NCBI RefSeq assembly: GCF_028596125.1
Contig: NZ_CP117229.1
Span: forward strand, 2,216,001-2,280,000
DNA from: Listeria innocua
GTDB taxonomy: Bacteria > Bacillota > Bacilli > Lactobacillales > Listeriaceae
Length of the DNA: 64,000 nt
Direction: 5' to 3'
The position numbers were made by a program, and so were the translations under genes. Positions 27,170 to 36,937 of the stretch are shown in pieces (position 1 is the stretch's first letter; the number at the start of each line of letters is the position of its first letter). The notes beneath the pieces were generated by a model. That model made no database searches. It was not told where the DNA came from and saw only the letters and a program-made list of their open reading frames with translations.

Positions 27170-28018
27170 TTAAGATTTTCTAACTGTATTCATTAAAGTA
27201 CCAATTTTATCAATTGTAATTTCCACTGTATCTCCGTCTTGTAAAAAGGTCGGAGGATTCATCCCGCTCCCTACACCACTCGGAGTCCCCGTTGCAATTA
27301 TATCCCCTGGAAGTAAAGTATGACCTTTTGATAAATCAGAGATAATTTTCGCTAAATTGAAAATGAATTTTTCTGTAGAATCAGATTGTCTTACTTCACC
27401 GTTTACTTTTGTTTCAATATGGAAAATCATTTCTTCTTTAGGTTGATATTCAAGTACATACGGCCCAATTGGACAACTAGCATCAAGGCTCTTCCCAATG
27501 TAAAATTGTTTATGTTTTTTCTGCAAATCTCTAGCTGTAATATCGTTCAAAATAGTAAACCCAAAAACAGATGATAAAGCTTCACTTTCAGATACATCTC
27601 TAATTTGCTCTCCAATTATAACCGCTAGTTCGCCTTCGTAATCTAGTTTTTTTGTTATATCTTGATGCAACTCAATCTCGCCATGATGTGGCAATAAGCT
27701 ATTCGCACTTTTGGTGAAAACGAGAATATGTTCAGGCACATCCTCTTTACTTCCCATTTCTAATACATGATTATAATAATTTTTTCCCACTGCGATAATA
27801 TTGTTAGGAGGCATAAAAGGTATTTGGATTTCTACATCTGCTAGGTCAATACTTTCCTTTGTCATCTTTATGTCCTGAACAGCAGGCTTTTCTTTAATAA
27901 CATCTAATAAAGTAGCTGGCGGATCTTGAAAGATAGCTTGTGCAGGAATAATTTTATTTTCATTTACTAAAGCACCGTAATTATGTTGCCCTTTATAAGA
28001 ATAGCTTAACCATTTCAT
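27170..28018 (-). CDS. Fumarylacetoacetate hydrolase-family protein
   Basis: This 282-residue enzyme has an N-terminal ~50-residue cap and the FAH catalytic domain. Metal ligands are visible as Glu in YEGELAVI and Asp in NDITARDLQ, with [13 protein letters not shown] near the end. Members act as hydrolases, isomerases or oxaloacetate/acylpyruvate hydrolases. It directly abuts addA (no intergenic base), though its function has no evident link to recombination. Confidence 0.87.
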   Translation of the reverse strand: MKWLSYSYKGQHNYGALVNENKIIPAQAIFQDPPATLLDVIKEKPAVQDIKMTKESIDLADVEIQIPFMPPNNIIAVGKNYYNHVLEMGSKEDVPEHILVFTKSANSLLPHHGEIELHQDITKKLDYEGELAVIIGEQIRDVSESEALSSVFGFTILNDITARDLQKKHKQFYIGKSLDASCPIGPYVLEYQPKEEMIFHIETKVNGEVRQSDSTEKFIFNLAKIISDLSKGHTLLPGDIIATGTPSGVGSGMNPPTFLQDGDTVEITIDKIGTLMNTVRKS

Positions 28019-31000
28019 TTAAATACCTTCCTCTATGTTTATTTGGCAAATATGTTGTCCGTCGAAAAAATATAAATATGCATGAGAAACTTTTTTCCTA
28101 CTAATTGCTTGAATAGCTTCCGCATAAAGTTTAATTTGAATTTGATACCGTTCCTTCATTACTTTCTCAGCGGCTTCCCAGTTATCATATCGTCCTTCAA
28201 TTTTATCTGTCTTGTAATCGATTAAAATAATGGAGTCTTCTTCCTCAATCATGCTATCAACAACACCTTGAATGAGCACGTGTTCATCAAGATTTGTTTG
28301 ATTGTATAATTTTGCTGCAGGAAGTAAGTAACTGAATGGAACTTCACGCTTCACTTTATCTTTTTTCTGCAAAACGGTTTTTCCTAGAGCTGATTCAAAG
28401 AACGCAATAATTTGATTAACATTGATAGCTTTAATTTGAGCTTCTGTAAGAATATCTTTTTCTCTCATTAATTGTAATAATGAGACTAAATCTTTTTCGG
28501 TCGGTTTATCATCTAATGGTACAGCTTGCATTAACGTATGCATTGCCGTCCCAATTTCCGTAGCTGACAACTTATTTTGTTGCAAAAATTTAGGTCGGTC
28601 TAAAGATACTTTTTGGAATTCTTTTAGGATAGATGTATCACTCCAACTATCTTGCAAAGAGAATTGTCTTTTAAGCTCTGTCACAGACTGCTTAGCACGA
28701 ATTCCAGTGGCTTCCTCATCTTTATATTGGTAATGCATAAAACGCTCAATTTCATCCTTATATGGACTTTTAACTGGCACTTGCTTATGTGCTTTTACAT
28801 TCTCCATCCAGTTATCTGATTTTTCCTTTTCCAAGTCATCAGTTAGGAACATTTCTTTCGTTTTAATTTCAACTTGAAGCTTCATATCAGTTGGCAGTGT
28901 TTTAATCTTTTCTTCGCACAATAATTCTTTAAAATGGCTGTGGCGGATTGTAGCATTTCCAATCCAATCTAAATAACACTTCGCTTTTGCTCGAATTGCT
29001 GCGGGTAAAATAGTTTCTTGTTGGTTACTTACTTGTAACCAATTTTTACTTGTTTTTTCAAAATCTGGAACAGTTGCAGTTAAAATTAGTTTTTCTTCCG
29101 CACGAGTAAGTGCAACGTATAAAACACGCATTTCTTCCGCAATCATTTCTCGGTATTTTTTTTGCTTAATCGCTTGTTGCATGATAGTTGGATAGACAAT
29201 CATCTTTTCTATATCTCGATAATTAGAAGCAAAACCATAGTCTTTGTCTAAAAGTGTTTTACTATAAATGTCACGCATATTAAATTTTCTACTTAATCCT
29301 GAAACTATAACTACCGGAAACTCCAAACCTTTACTTGCATGAATCGTCATCATACGCACAACATCTTCTTTTTCACCTAGCGTTTTTGCTGTACCTAGAT
29401 CATCTCCACGAACTTCTAATCGCTCAACAAAACGCACAAAACGGAATAACCCTCGGAAAGAAGTTTTTTCATATTGATTCGCACGATCATACAAAGCGCG
29501 TAAATTAGCCTGACGTTGTTTCCCGCCTGGTAACCCGCCTACAAATTCATAGAAGTTTGTTTCTTGATAGATTTGCCAAATTAAGGCAGTCAAATTTTCC
29601 CGAATAGACAGTTCACGCCAATTGTTTAATTGTGTTATAAAACGACTAATTTTATTTGCTGCATCCGAAACTGTAATATCTTTATAAGCTAGCATCGCAT
29701 CAAAAAAATAGCCTTTTTTCTTCGCCATCCGAATTTGTCCTAATTCTTCTTCATTTAAACCGATTATTGGAGAACGTAGAACTGCTGCTAGTGAAATATC
29801 TTGATATGGATTATCGATTACTTTCATTAGTGCAATCATTGTTGCTACTTCAGTCGTTTCGAAATAACCAGAATTATTATTGGCATAGAAAGGTATATCT
29901 TTTATTTTCATTGCTTCTTCCATATCTGGCGCACTCGTCATAGCTCTTGCTAGAATAACAATATCTCTGTATTGAATGGGTCTATTTTGTTGTAACTTTT
30001 TATCATAAATTGGAAACTTATTATCTATCATTTCTCTAATTTTTGTCGCAATCGCTCTTGATTCAACTTGATTTTTTTGCAACTCTTGTGGCGATAATTC
30101 ATCCTCAGATTCTTTTTCTTCTGATTTCATATCAATTAACAAAAGTTCTGTTGCCATATTGTTAGCTTCAGGAAAACTAGCTCCTAAAGTTAACTCAGCT
30201 GCCTCATCATAATCGATTTCTGCAATATGCTTATCCATCAACTGATGAAAAATAAAATTGGTAGCATCAAGAACTTCTTTCCTACTTCTAAAGTTTTGAG
30301 ATAAATCTATTCGTATTCCGCTGCCTTCTCCGTCTTGCTGATATTCTTGATACTTTGCCATGAACAAAGTTGGTTCCGCTAATCGAAAGCGATAAATTGA
30401 TTGCTTTACATCCCCAACCATAAACAAGTTTCCTTTTGTATCATTCGAATTAGTGACAAGCAAAAGAATAGTTTCTTGTACCATATTAGTATCTTGATAT
30501 TCATCAATTAATACTTCTTTGAACTGTTTTTTATAACTATTTGCCACATCAGAGGGCGCGCCATTTTTTAAGAGGATTTTTAAAGCTAAATGTTCTAAGT
30601 CATTAAAGTCTAATACCCCACGTTGTTGCTTTTCCTCAAAAAAGTTTTCAGCAAATTTTTTCACTAATTCGCTTAACGTTTTAATATCTGGTTTCATTTT
30701 TTCTAAATCACTTAAATAATTTTCTTCTTCTCTTGAAAACCAATCTATTAAAACATTTTTCACTTCTTTTTTTGCAGCATCACGGAATTTTTTTGCTTCT
30801 TCTACATATTCTTCATCAAAATCAGCTTTATTTTTAAGGGCAGGTATTCGTTTGAAATCAATGCTCTCAAAGCCAAATTTCACATCTTGCCAATTATCCC
30901 AGCTAATACTTGATAAAGTGTTAATTTGTGCTAAATCATTTTCTAATGTGCTTAAATAAGGAGCTGGTCCATTATTTTCATTTGCATAGTCTATGGCGGT

Positions 31001-31726
31001 TAACAAGTAACTTTTAGCTTGATTAATTCTAAGTTGAATATCTTCTTTAATAATTGGAAAATAAGGTAATTCCGTGATAGAAGTAATCGCCTGTGTATCG
31101 TAAAAGCTTACCATTTGTTCTAACCATAAATCCGGGTTTGGATTTGCTCTAGAGAAATCATAAAGTTTCGAGATTAGCGTATGCAACTCCGCATCAGATC
31201 TATCCCCAGTAAACGATTCAACTAGATGAAAAAAGCCCTCATTATTTTCTATACTATATTCTTTTTCTAACAGGTCCTCTAAAACTTCATCACGAATCAT
31301 ACTGCTTTCGATGGGTTCAATCAAACGGAAATTAGGATCAATATCAGCTTCAAAATAATGTTTTCGAATGATTTCCAAACAAAATGAATGCAAAGTCGAG
31401 ATAGAGGCATAGTTTAGTAATGCAACTTGTTTTTTTAAATGTACAGATTCCGGATTTTGCACTAATGCTTCTTCTAAACTTTTACCTATTCTATACTTCA
31501 TTTCTGCAGCTGAAACATTGGTAAAAGTTACAATTAACAATTCATCAACGTTTAGATTTTCTGTTTCATTTATTAGTTTTTCAATGATTCTTGTAACTAA
31601 AACAGCTGTCTTACCAGAGCCCGCAGCAGCTGCTACAAGAATATTGTTTCCATTTGCTTGGATGGCTTTCCACTGGTCATCAGTCCATAAAGCATCTTCT
31701 GGTTTGGTTGGTATATTTAATCTCAT
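28019..31726 (-). CDS. addA: ATP-dependent helicase/nuclease subunit A
   Basis: This 1235-residue UvrD-like helicase with a C-terminal RecB-type nuclease has the length of Listeria AddA. Walker A is AAAGSGKTAV near residue 34, motif II is LIDEYQDTN, helicase motif VI is LYVALTRAEEK, and the nuclease motif is ILIDYKTDK near residue 1180. AddAB processes double-strand breaks to 3' tails at Chi-like sites for RecA. It starts one base after the addB stop, so the subunits are translated together. Confidence 0.96.
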   Translation of the reverse strand: MRLNIPTKPEDALWTDDQWKAIQANGNNILVAAAAGSGKTAVLVTRIIEKLINETENLNVDELLIVTFTNVSAAEMKYRIGKSLEEALVQNPESVHLKKQVALLNYASISTLHSFCLEIIRKHYFEADIDPNFRLIEPIESSMIRDEVLEDLLEKEYSIENNEGFFHLVESFTGDRSDAELHTLISKLYDFSRANPNPDLWLEQMVSFYDTQAITSITELPYFPIIKEDIQLRINQAKSYLLTAIDYANENNGPAPYLSTLENDLAQINTLSSISWDNWQDVKFGFESIDFKRIPALKNKADFDEEYVEEAKKFRDAAKKEVKNVLIDWFSREEENYLSDLEKMKPDIKTLSELVKKFAENFFEEKQQRGVLDFNDLEHLALKILLKNGAPSDVANSYKKQFKEVLIDEYQDTNMVQETILLLVTNSNDTKGNLFMVGDVKQSIYRFRLAEPTLFMAKYQEYQQDGEGSGIRIDLSQNFRSRKEVLDATNFIFHQLMDKHIAEIDYDEAAELTLGASFPEANNMATELLLIDMKSEEKESEDELSPQELQKNQVESRAIATKIREMIDNKFPIYDKKLQQNRPIQYRDIVILARAMTSAPDMEEAMKIKDIPFYANNNSGYFETTEVATMIALMKVIDNPYQDISLAAVLRSPIIGLNEEELGQIRMAKKKGYFFDAMLAYKDITVSDAANKISRFITQLNNWRELSIRENLTALIWQIYQETNFYEFVGGLPGGKQRQANLRALYDRANQYEKTSFRGLFRFVRFVERLEVRGDDLGTAKTLGEKEDVVRMMTIHASKGLEFPVVIVSGLSRKFNMRDIYSKTLLDKDYGFASNYRDIEKMIVYPTIMQQAIKQKKYREMIAEEMRVLYVALTRAEEKLILTATVPDFEKTSKNWLQVSNQQETILPAAIRAKAKCYLDWIGNATIRHSHFKELLCEEKIKTLPTDMKLQVEIKTKEMFLTDDLEKEKSDNWMENVKAHKQVPVKSPYKDEIERFMHYQYKDEEATGIRAKQSVTELKRQFSLQDSWSDTSILKEFQKVSLDRPKFLQQNKLSATEIGTAMHTLMQAVPLDDKPTEKDLVSLLQLMREKDILTEAQIKAINVNQIIAFFESALGKTVLQKKDKVKREVPFSYLLPAAKLYNQTNLDEHVLIQGVVDSMIEEEDSIILIDYKTDKIEGRYDNWEAAEKVMKERYQIQIKLYAEAIQAISRKKVSHAYLYFFDGQHICQINIEEGI

Positions 31727-31727
31727 A

Positions 31728-34700
31728 CTACTGCGTCCCTCCTTCTATATCCATTTTTGTTAAAATTGTTTCTGTTTTTTCATTTGTTAAATGTCTATAT
31801 TGATTACTCGCTAAGGATGGATCAAATCCACAAAACGAGCGAAATCCACAAAACTGACAAGGTGTTTTTTCTTTTAATTTATAAGGATTAATGGAAACAG
31901 CTCCATCTAGTATTTTATTTCCTGCTTCCTGATATTTTTGTCTTATAAATCGGCGCATTTTATCAAACTCTGCTTTTGTCGCAGTTCTGGAACGCGCACT
32001 TAGCTCACCGTTTTGCTTAATTTCAGCTGGAATAATATTGGAAGACTTTCCTTTTTCCAGATTTGTATCCATAAGCGAAACAGCCACAGGATCCGATAAA
32101 ATTAAGCCTTTCATTTTGGAACTTTTTTGCAGTTCTCGAGCAATTGCTTCATCACTCAATTCTTTCTCTGCTTGGACATATTGATTATGCATATGAAAGT
32201 ACAGAACCCCAGCAGGCTCAGCAGTTTTGCCTATCATTTTTTGCGCATTTGTTACAACGATGTCTAAGTAAGTCAGCATTTGAAGAGCCAACCCGTAATA
32301 AACTTCAGTAAGAGCCAAATCATGTGAACTAGATTTATAATCAATGATTCGAAGGAAAGTACGATCATCTTGTTCAGCTGCATCAATTCTATCAATACGT
32401 CCTTGTAAAAGAAGTTCGCTATCTGATTGTAATGGAATTTTTAAAGGCGGAATATCTCCTTTCAAACCAAAATCCACTTCTAAACCAATTGGACGAAACG
32501 CACTGCTTTTCGCTTGTTCATTTAAAACCGTAGTAGCTCTTGTAATAATTTGGAGTAATTTATATTGAATATATTCCATCCGTTTTGAACTTAATAAAAT
32601 TTCATGTTGAATCTTCGGAGCTAAAAATGTCATCGCAAGTTTAGCCATTTGCCTACATTCTTCTTCCGTTAAATTACCCCAATCTCGGTTAGTTCGTTTT
32701 AATTCAGCGGAAATCCATTCCATCGCCCCGTGGAAAATTTCTCCCATGTCTACAGCTTGTAGCTTATAATGAGCTCTTTCTTCTAATTTCAAGCCATATT
32801 GCGCAAAGTGTTGAAACTCACAACTAAAAAACTTCTCCATCCGCGAAACACTCGCATGAATATTTTCACCAAATAGGTTTTTAGCAGTTGTTTCTTGGAG
32901 TGGTTTGGTTTTATTTTCATAATAAAGGCTTGAAAGTACTTGTTTTGCTGCCTCAGATTCTTTGCTATCTTCAAAATAACTATTATAAGCATCCCACCAT
33001 ACATTTGATAAAGGATAGCCACGTTTATACATTTGTAATTGGCTTGTTAATAAGCCCAGTGTAGCTTGTTTAGAACGAATATAACTACTTTGTTCTTTAT
33101 CATTCAGTAAACTTGGGTCAGTTAAATAAACCGATTCATTTAAATTTTTGAATTGGCCTTTTATTTTTCTTAGATAATTCGACTCACTAAGAACTTTCCC
33201 TTCTTCATCTGCAGCTGGATAACTAAGAAATAATTTGTCGCTTGGCAAACTCATTATTTTATAGGCTAATAAATCTTCTTCACCAATGTTATTTTTAGCA
33301 GATGGCTTTAAATTGCTATTTTCTACTCGCAAAGAGTCGCGATCTTGATCTGACAAAATCCCTTTATCTTTTTGACGTAGTGGCATTACGCCATCATTCA
33401 TTCCAATCGCAAAAATAACTTTCATGTTAAGCAACTTTGCATTTTCCATATCAGCTAAAACTACTTGATCTAAAGAAGGTGGTAGTAAAGAAAATTCTAG
33501 CGCATCCAAGCCCGTCGTAATTATTTCAGAAAAACTATTAACATCTAATTCTTCTTCACCTAAAACTTCTACAAATTCATCTAGCAGTTCTGATATTGAA
33601 CTCCAAGCTTGTTCATGTTCTCTAGCAAGTTCCAAATAACCATTTTCTTCTGCTACTTGTCTCCATGATTCTAAATGTTCTACAGCTTTAACTTGCTCCA
33701 AATAATGATATAGAGCCATGGCGAACTCTATGCCTGTTTTTGCTTTTGTTATATTATTTTCTAATGTTGAAAGAGGCTCAACTATAAGATTCCTCATTTC
33801 ATTAATAACACTTTGGGTTGCTAATTCTTCATCTGTTTGTGGCAAGACATTGGTAGAAAGCCCTCGAATTTTACGGTAAATCCAATCGCCTTCTTTTTCC
33901 CATTTCCACTTATTTTGAATACCATTTTCGAGCACATAATTTTCAAGTATATCTGCTTTTCTTCTCATAATAGTCGCATTTTCAGCCACATCAAAGAAAA
34001 ATTCTGTTTTAACTGCTTGGAAAATCGGCTCATATTTCCAATTAAATAAAATTGCATCAATGCTAGAACGAATAAATTCAATAAATGGGTGTTTAGCCAT
34101 TGCTCGTTTTTTGTCTATAAAAATAGGAATATCAAAGGACTCCATTACTGTTTCACATAAAATATCATAATCACCGATGTTTCTAGTCAAAATCGCTATA
34201 TCTCGGTATCTATAGCCGTTTAATGCTAATTGCCGAATTTCGCGGGCAACACCTTCCATCTCAGCACGCCTATTATTAGCTTGATGGATGGTTAAATCAT
34301 TTGCTCCCCCTTCATATGACGAGTATTTATTATCTCCCCAAGCGTTGGCTAAAAAGGCTAATGAGTCAGAGTTAGCTCGTTTATTTTCTAAAAGAATTTT
34401 CTCCGGTTCCACTTGAATTTTATTTAATTTAGCCATCTCTAATAAAGCAAAGTATGCTTCAGTGCTCGCTTTAAACATACTGAAATCTTCCAAACCTTTA
34501 TGGATTTCAGGTACGTTTAAAGTTAACGATACTGTTACTTTATCGCATTTTTGCATTAGCTTTTCTATTACTGTTAACTCTTGTTTTGAAAAAGAAGTAA
34601 ATCCGTCAATAATTATTTCCGTTTGATTTAAATAATCACTCTCAATAATCTTATCTGCTAACAGTCTCAAATAATCTTCATTTTCAAGGAATTTTCCTGC

Positions 34701-35201
34701 TAATAATTCTTCATATTTTTGATAAATAAGTGAAATGTCATGTACTTTGCTAGATACACTTGTAGATAAATTTGCCGCACTCTTCTCTAATTCGTCTACA
34801 GAAATTTCTTCTTGTTTCATTTCTTTGAATAACTTAGCCAGCTCTGAATAAAAGCCTTTTTTTGAAGTAGCTCTAGAGAAAATTTTCAACTTATCTTTTT
34901 GATCTAAAGCAGCTTTTCGAATAACCATCTCAATACCTGTTTGACTCAAAAAAGTTTTAGATAAGCCACCAGTTTCTTGAAGTATTTTCCAAGCAAGCCT
35001 ACTAAAACTGAAAATCTGTGTCCCTAGCATCCCTGCCAAGTTTTGTTTATTTAAAAAGCTTGTTTCCATTTGAAACGTCATTTGATCGGGGACGATAAAA
35101 ATATACGTCTTAGAAGTTTTTTTGATTTTTTCGCCTACTTCATCCATCAAATGAGTGGTTTTACCTGTTCCTGCTTTACCAGCAATTATTTGAAGTGTCA
35201 T
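31728..35201 (-). CDS. addB: ATP-dependent helicase/deoxyribonuclease subunit B
   Basis: This 1157-residue AddB has N-terminal Walker [10 protein letters not shown] and degenerate helicase motifs. The nuclease domain carries [11 protein letters not shown], and four Cys (FFSCEF, then C-x2-C-x5-C in [10 protein letters not shown]) bind the expected 4Fe-4S cluster. ATG 35201 follows GTGAGGG and begins MTLQIIAG, typical of the family; the 35219 start is an extension. It is first in the addB-addA operon, with its own promoter just upstream. Confidence 0.95.
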   Translation of the reverse strand: MTLQIIAGKAGTGKTTHLMDEVGEKIKKTSKTYIFIVPDQMTFQMETSFLNKQNLAGMLGTQIFSFSRLAWKILQETGGLSKTFLSQTGIEMVIRKAALDQKDKLKIFSRATSKKGFYSELAKLFKEMKQEEISVDELEKSAANLSTSVSSKVHDISLIYQKYEELLAGKFLENEDYLRLLADKIIESDYLNQTEIIIDGFTSFSKQELTVIEKLMQKCDKVTVSLTLNVPEIHKGLEDFSMFKASTEAYFALLEMAKLNKIQVEPEKILLENKRANSDSLAFLANAWGDNKYSSYEGGANDLTIHQANNRRAEMEGVAREIRQLALNGYRYRDIAILTRNIGDYDILCETVMESFDIPIFIDKKRAMAKHPFIEFIRSSIDAILFNWKYEPIFQAVKTEFFFDVAENATIMRRKADILENYVLENGIQNKWKWEKEGDWIYRKIRGLSTNVLPQTDEELATQSVINEMRNLIVEPLSTLENNITKAKTGIEFAMALYHYLEQVKAVEHLESWRQVAEENGYLELAREHEQAWSSISELLDEFVEVLGEEELDVNSFSEIITTGLDALEFSLLPPSLDQVVLADMENAKLLNMKVIFAIGMNDGVMPLRQKDKGILSDQDRDSLRVENSNLKPSAKNNIGEEDLLAYKIMSLPSDKLFLSYPAADEEGKVLSESNYLRKIKGQFKNLNESVYLTDPSLLNDKEQSSYIRSKQATLGLLTSQLQMYKRGYPLSNVWWDAYNSYFEDSKESEAAKQVLSSLYYENKTKPLQETTAKNLFGENIHASVSRMEKFFSCEFQHFAQYGLKLEERAHYKLQAVDMGEIFHGAMEWISAELKRTNRDWGNLTEEECRQMAKLAMTFLAPKIQHEILLSSKRMEYIQYKLLQIITRATTVLNEQAKSSAFRPIGLEVDFGLKGDIPPLKIPLQSDSELLLQGRIDRIDAAEQDDRTFLRIIDYKSSSHDLALTEVYYGLALQMLTYLDIVVTNAQKMIGKTAEPAGVLYFHMHNQYVQAEKELSDEAIARELQKSSKMKGLILSDPVAVSLMDTNLEKGKSSNIIPAEIKQNGELSARSRTATKAEFDKMRRFIRQKYQEAGNKILDGAVSINPYKLKEKTPCQFCGFRSFCGFDPSLASNQYRHLTNEKTETILTKMDIEGGTQ

Positions 35202-35231
35202 ACCCTCACCACCGAACATATGTTTTTATTT

Positions 35232-35259
35232 AGTTTACCATATTTGAGCAATCTGTCCA
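35232..35259 (-). promoter_or_regulatory. Promoter of addBA
   Basis: Reverse-strand TGGACA (35259-35254) and TAAACT (35237-35232) are spaced by 16 bases and lie about 30 bases before the addB start. It is downstream of the IDEAL-gene terminator, so addBA is independently initiated. Confidence 0.7.
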
Positions 35260-35306
35260 GAACTTTTTTCGAGTCTTTTTTTTCGTGAAAATTTATAAAA
35301 CAGCTC

Positions 35307-35342
35307 AAAAAAACTAAGATAGCTCTTACTATCTTAGTTTTT
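35307..35342 (-). terminator. Terminator of the IDEAL-domain gene
   Basis: AAACTAAGATAG and CTATCTTAGTTT pair perfectly (6-base loop), with a T-run on the reverse strand. Confidence 0.92.
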
Positions 35343-35350
35343 CATATATT

Positions 35351-35587
35351 CTACTCAAAAGCCAGCATTTCCTGTTGGATTTTATTCATTTTTTCTGTTA
35401 GCTGCATAAATTTCGCTTTGTTCCTATTATCGAGAGCTTTATCAATTTCAGCTCTAAGTTGTTCTAATTTTCTCTCTTCTAGGAGCATCGTCAGGAAGCA
35501 TTCGATAAAAACATTTGTTAATTCTTTTTCTCCTTTAAGGACACCCACTTGATTCATCAATGAATTAGAAAAATCACGCATTTCCAC
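35351..35587 (-). CDS. IDEAL-domain protein
   Basis: This ~78-residue protein has a C-terminal IDEAL-type helix pair (FIECFLTMLLEERKL, then IDKALDNRNKAKF). IDEAL domains occur in Bacillota regulators and adaptor proteins such as YpiB-like proteins. GTG 35587 is chosen because GGAGG lies about 10 bases upstream; the longer frame begins in front of it. It is divergent from comK, so the two may share regulation. Function is unknown. Confidence 0.75.
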   Translation of the reverse strand: MEMRDFSNSLMNQVGVLKGEKELTNVFIECFLTMLLEERKLEQLRAEIDKALDNRNKAKFMQLTEKMNKIQQEMLAFE

Positions 35588-35708
35588 GACTACCACTCCT
35601 CCACTCATATTTATTACAATTTCGAAAAACTGTAACATGGCAAGAAAAAACAGAAAACGGCTTGAAAATACAACTTTACGAAAATCTAATGACTTGTAAA
35701 TTACCATG

Positions 35709-35717
35709 TGCTATAAT
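35709..35717 (+). promoter_or_regulatory. Extended -10 promoter of comK
   Basis: TGCTATAAT (extended -10) has only a weak -35 (TGACTT, 16 bases upstream), giving a ~110-base leader. A near-match to the ComK half-site pair (AAAA-N5-CTTT) lies at about 35666, a possible autoregulatory site. Confidence 0.55.
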
Positions 35718-35836
35718 GACAAAAAATAACTCATAACTTACTTTGATGCTTCGTCGTTATTTGAAATTTTGTGCATTACGCAATAATTTCAGATTACTTC
35801 TTAGACATAAATACAAACATAGAGGAGTTGAATGAA

Positions 35837-36436
35837 ATGAAAAAAGAACAAATTAGTACTCAGTTTTATGAAGTAAATCCCCACACAATGATTATTTTTC
35901 CAAAAAAATCTGGAAGTATAGTCTATTCAGAAATTTATGAAGTTGATTCTCATTATACTTCTAAATTTACCCCATTTGAGTTAATTAAAACCAGCTGTAA
36001 CTTTTTCGGATCGAGTTATGATGGACGTAAAGAGGGAACAAAGCATCTAATAGGTGTCACTCATAAGCCGCCTATTATTATTGACCCTGTTACTTCTACC
36101 TATGTATTCCCTACTGTCGCGCCAAGTTCAACAGATTGTATTTGGATTTTTCCACAGCATATTAAGGATTATCATGCAATTGGATATAACCATACGTTGA
36201 TAAAGTTTTCTAATTTACAGACTTTTGAAATTGATATGTCGTTAGCCTCTTTTAATAACCAAATTGCTAGAACCTCCATGCTACATATGAAGTTCTCACA
36301 AAAAATGCGAACAATGGAGAGCAATTTCCCTTCTATGAATATGTTTTTTCCTCCAGCTACACTCGCCGCTGAATCCAGGCGTTATTATAACACTATGCTC
36401 TCTGAAAAAGACGATTCAAAAGACCCAGAACAATAA
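35837..36436 (+). CDS. comK: Competence transcription factor ComK, uninterrupted
   Basis: This 199-residue ComK has the family motifs THKPPIIIDP and FPTVAPSS. ATG 35837 follows GAGGAG by about 9 bases; the frame extends upstream to 35771 but without a site. In many L. monocytogenes strains an A118-type prophage splits comK; here the frame is continuous, so attB is vacant. ComK drives DNA-uptake genes and, in Listeria, supports phagosomal escape when restored by prophage excision. A bidirectional terminator follows. Confidence 0.92.
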   Translation: MKKEQISTQFYEVNPHTMIIFPKKSGSIVYSEIYEVDSHYTSKFTPFELIKTSCNFFGSSYDGRKEGTKHLIGVTHKPPIIIDPVTSTYVFPTVAPSSTDCIWIFPQHIKDYHAIGYNHTLIKFSNLQTFEIDMSLASFNNQIARTSMLHMKFSQKMRTMESNFPSMNMFFPPATLAAESRRYYNTMLSEKDDSKDPEQ

Positions 36437-36442
36437 AATTAA

Positions 36443-36473
36443 AAACCAGATATACACATTGTATATCTGGTTT
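36443..36473. terminator. Bidirectional terminator between comK and the XRE gene
   Basis: AAACCAGATATAC pairs perfectly with GTATATCTGGTTT over a 5-base loop. T-rich sequence lies on each side, though the T-runs are interrupted. Confidence 0.75.
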
Positions 36474-36483
36474 CCTTCTTAAA

Positions 36484-36831
36484 TTATTTCTTATTCTCAA
36501 TCGCATCTGCAATTCGTTTTAACATTAATAATTCTTCTTCTGAATATGTATAAGGCAATTCCAGATACCATTTCTCAAGCTCTGGGTTTCCAATTAAAGG
36601 AAAAGCATTTACTGAATTTTTTTCCCGTAAACCCGCTACATCATCTAATAAAAAATCTGTTGTAGTCCCAAGAATTTCTGCTAATTTAGCCAAAATAAAG
36701 ATTGGCGGTCGGTGGTTATCATTTTCATATTTACTGATAGTTGAAGCTGTAGTTCCAATTTTTGCCGCTAATTGTTTTTGAGTTAATCTATTTTTCTTTC
36801 GTAAATGAATTAATTTTTCTCCAAATTCCAA
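36484..36831 (-). CDS. XRE-family helix-turn-helix regulator
   Basis: This ~115-residue protein has an N-terminal HTH (LTQKQLAAKIGTTASTISKYE) and a C-terminal helical tail, with no enzymatic domain. TTG 36831 (giving an N terminus EFGEKLIHLRKK) follows GAGGTG; GTG 36840 behind GGAAGAG is nearly as good. It faces comK across a shared terminator and is monocistronic. The target genes are unknown. No toxin partner is adjacent. Confidence 0.82.
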   Translation of the reverse strand: MEFGEKLIHLRKKNRLTQKQLAAKIGTTASTISKYENDNHRPPIFILAKLAEILGTTTDFLLDDVAGLREKNSVNAFPLIGNPELEKWYLELPYTYSEEELLMLKRIADAIENKK

Positions 36832-36893
36832 TACGCCCACCTCTCTTCCTTTTCATTATAGCAATTTTTCAGGAAGAATTCGAGAAATCACAT

Positions 36894-36931
36894 AAAAAGA
36901 AATCGCCTTTTTAATTTCAAAAGACGATTCC
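36894..36931 (-). terminator. Terminator of the fru operon
   Basis: Reverse-strand AATCGTCTTTT and AAAAGGCGATT pair with one mismatch and are followed by TCTTTTT just after the fruA stop. Confidence 0.85.
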
Positions 36932-36937
36932 TCTCTA

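Noticed and set aside
35771-35836. N-terminal extension of comK
   Set aside because: Lies before the only good ribosome-binding site and is not family-like.
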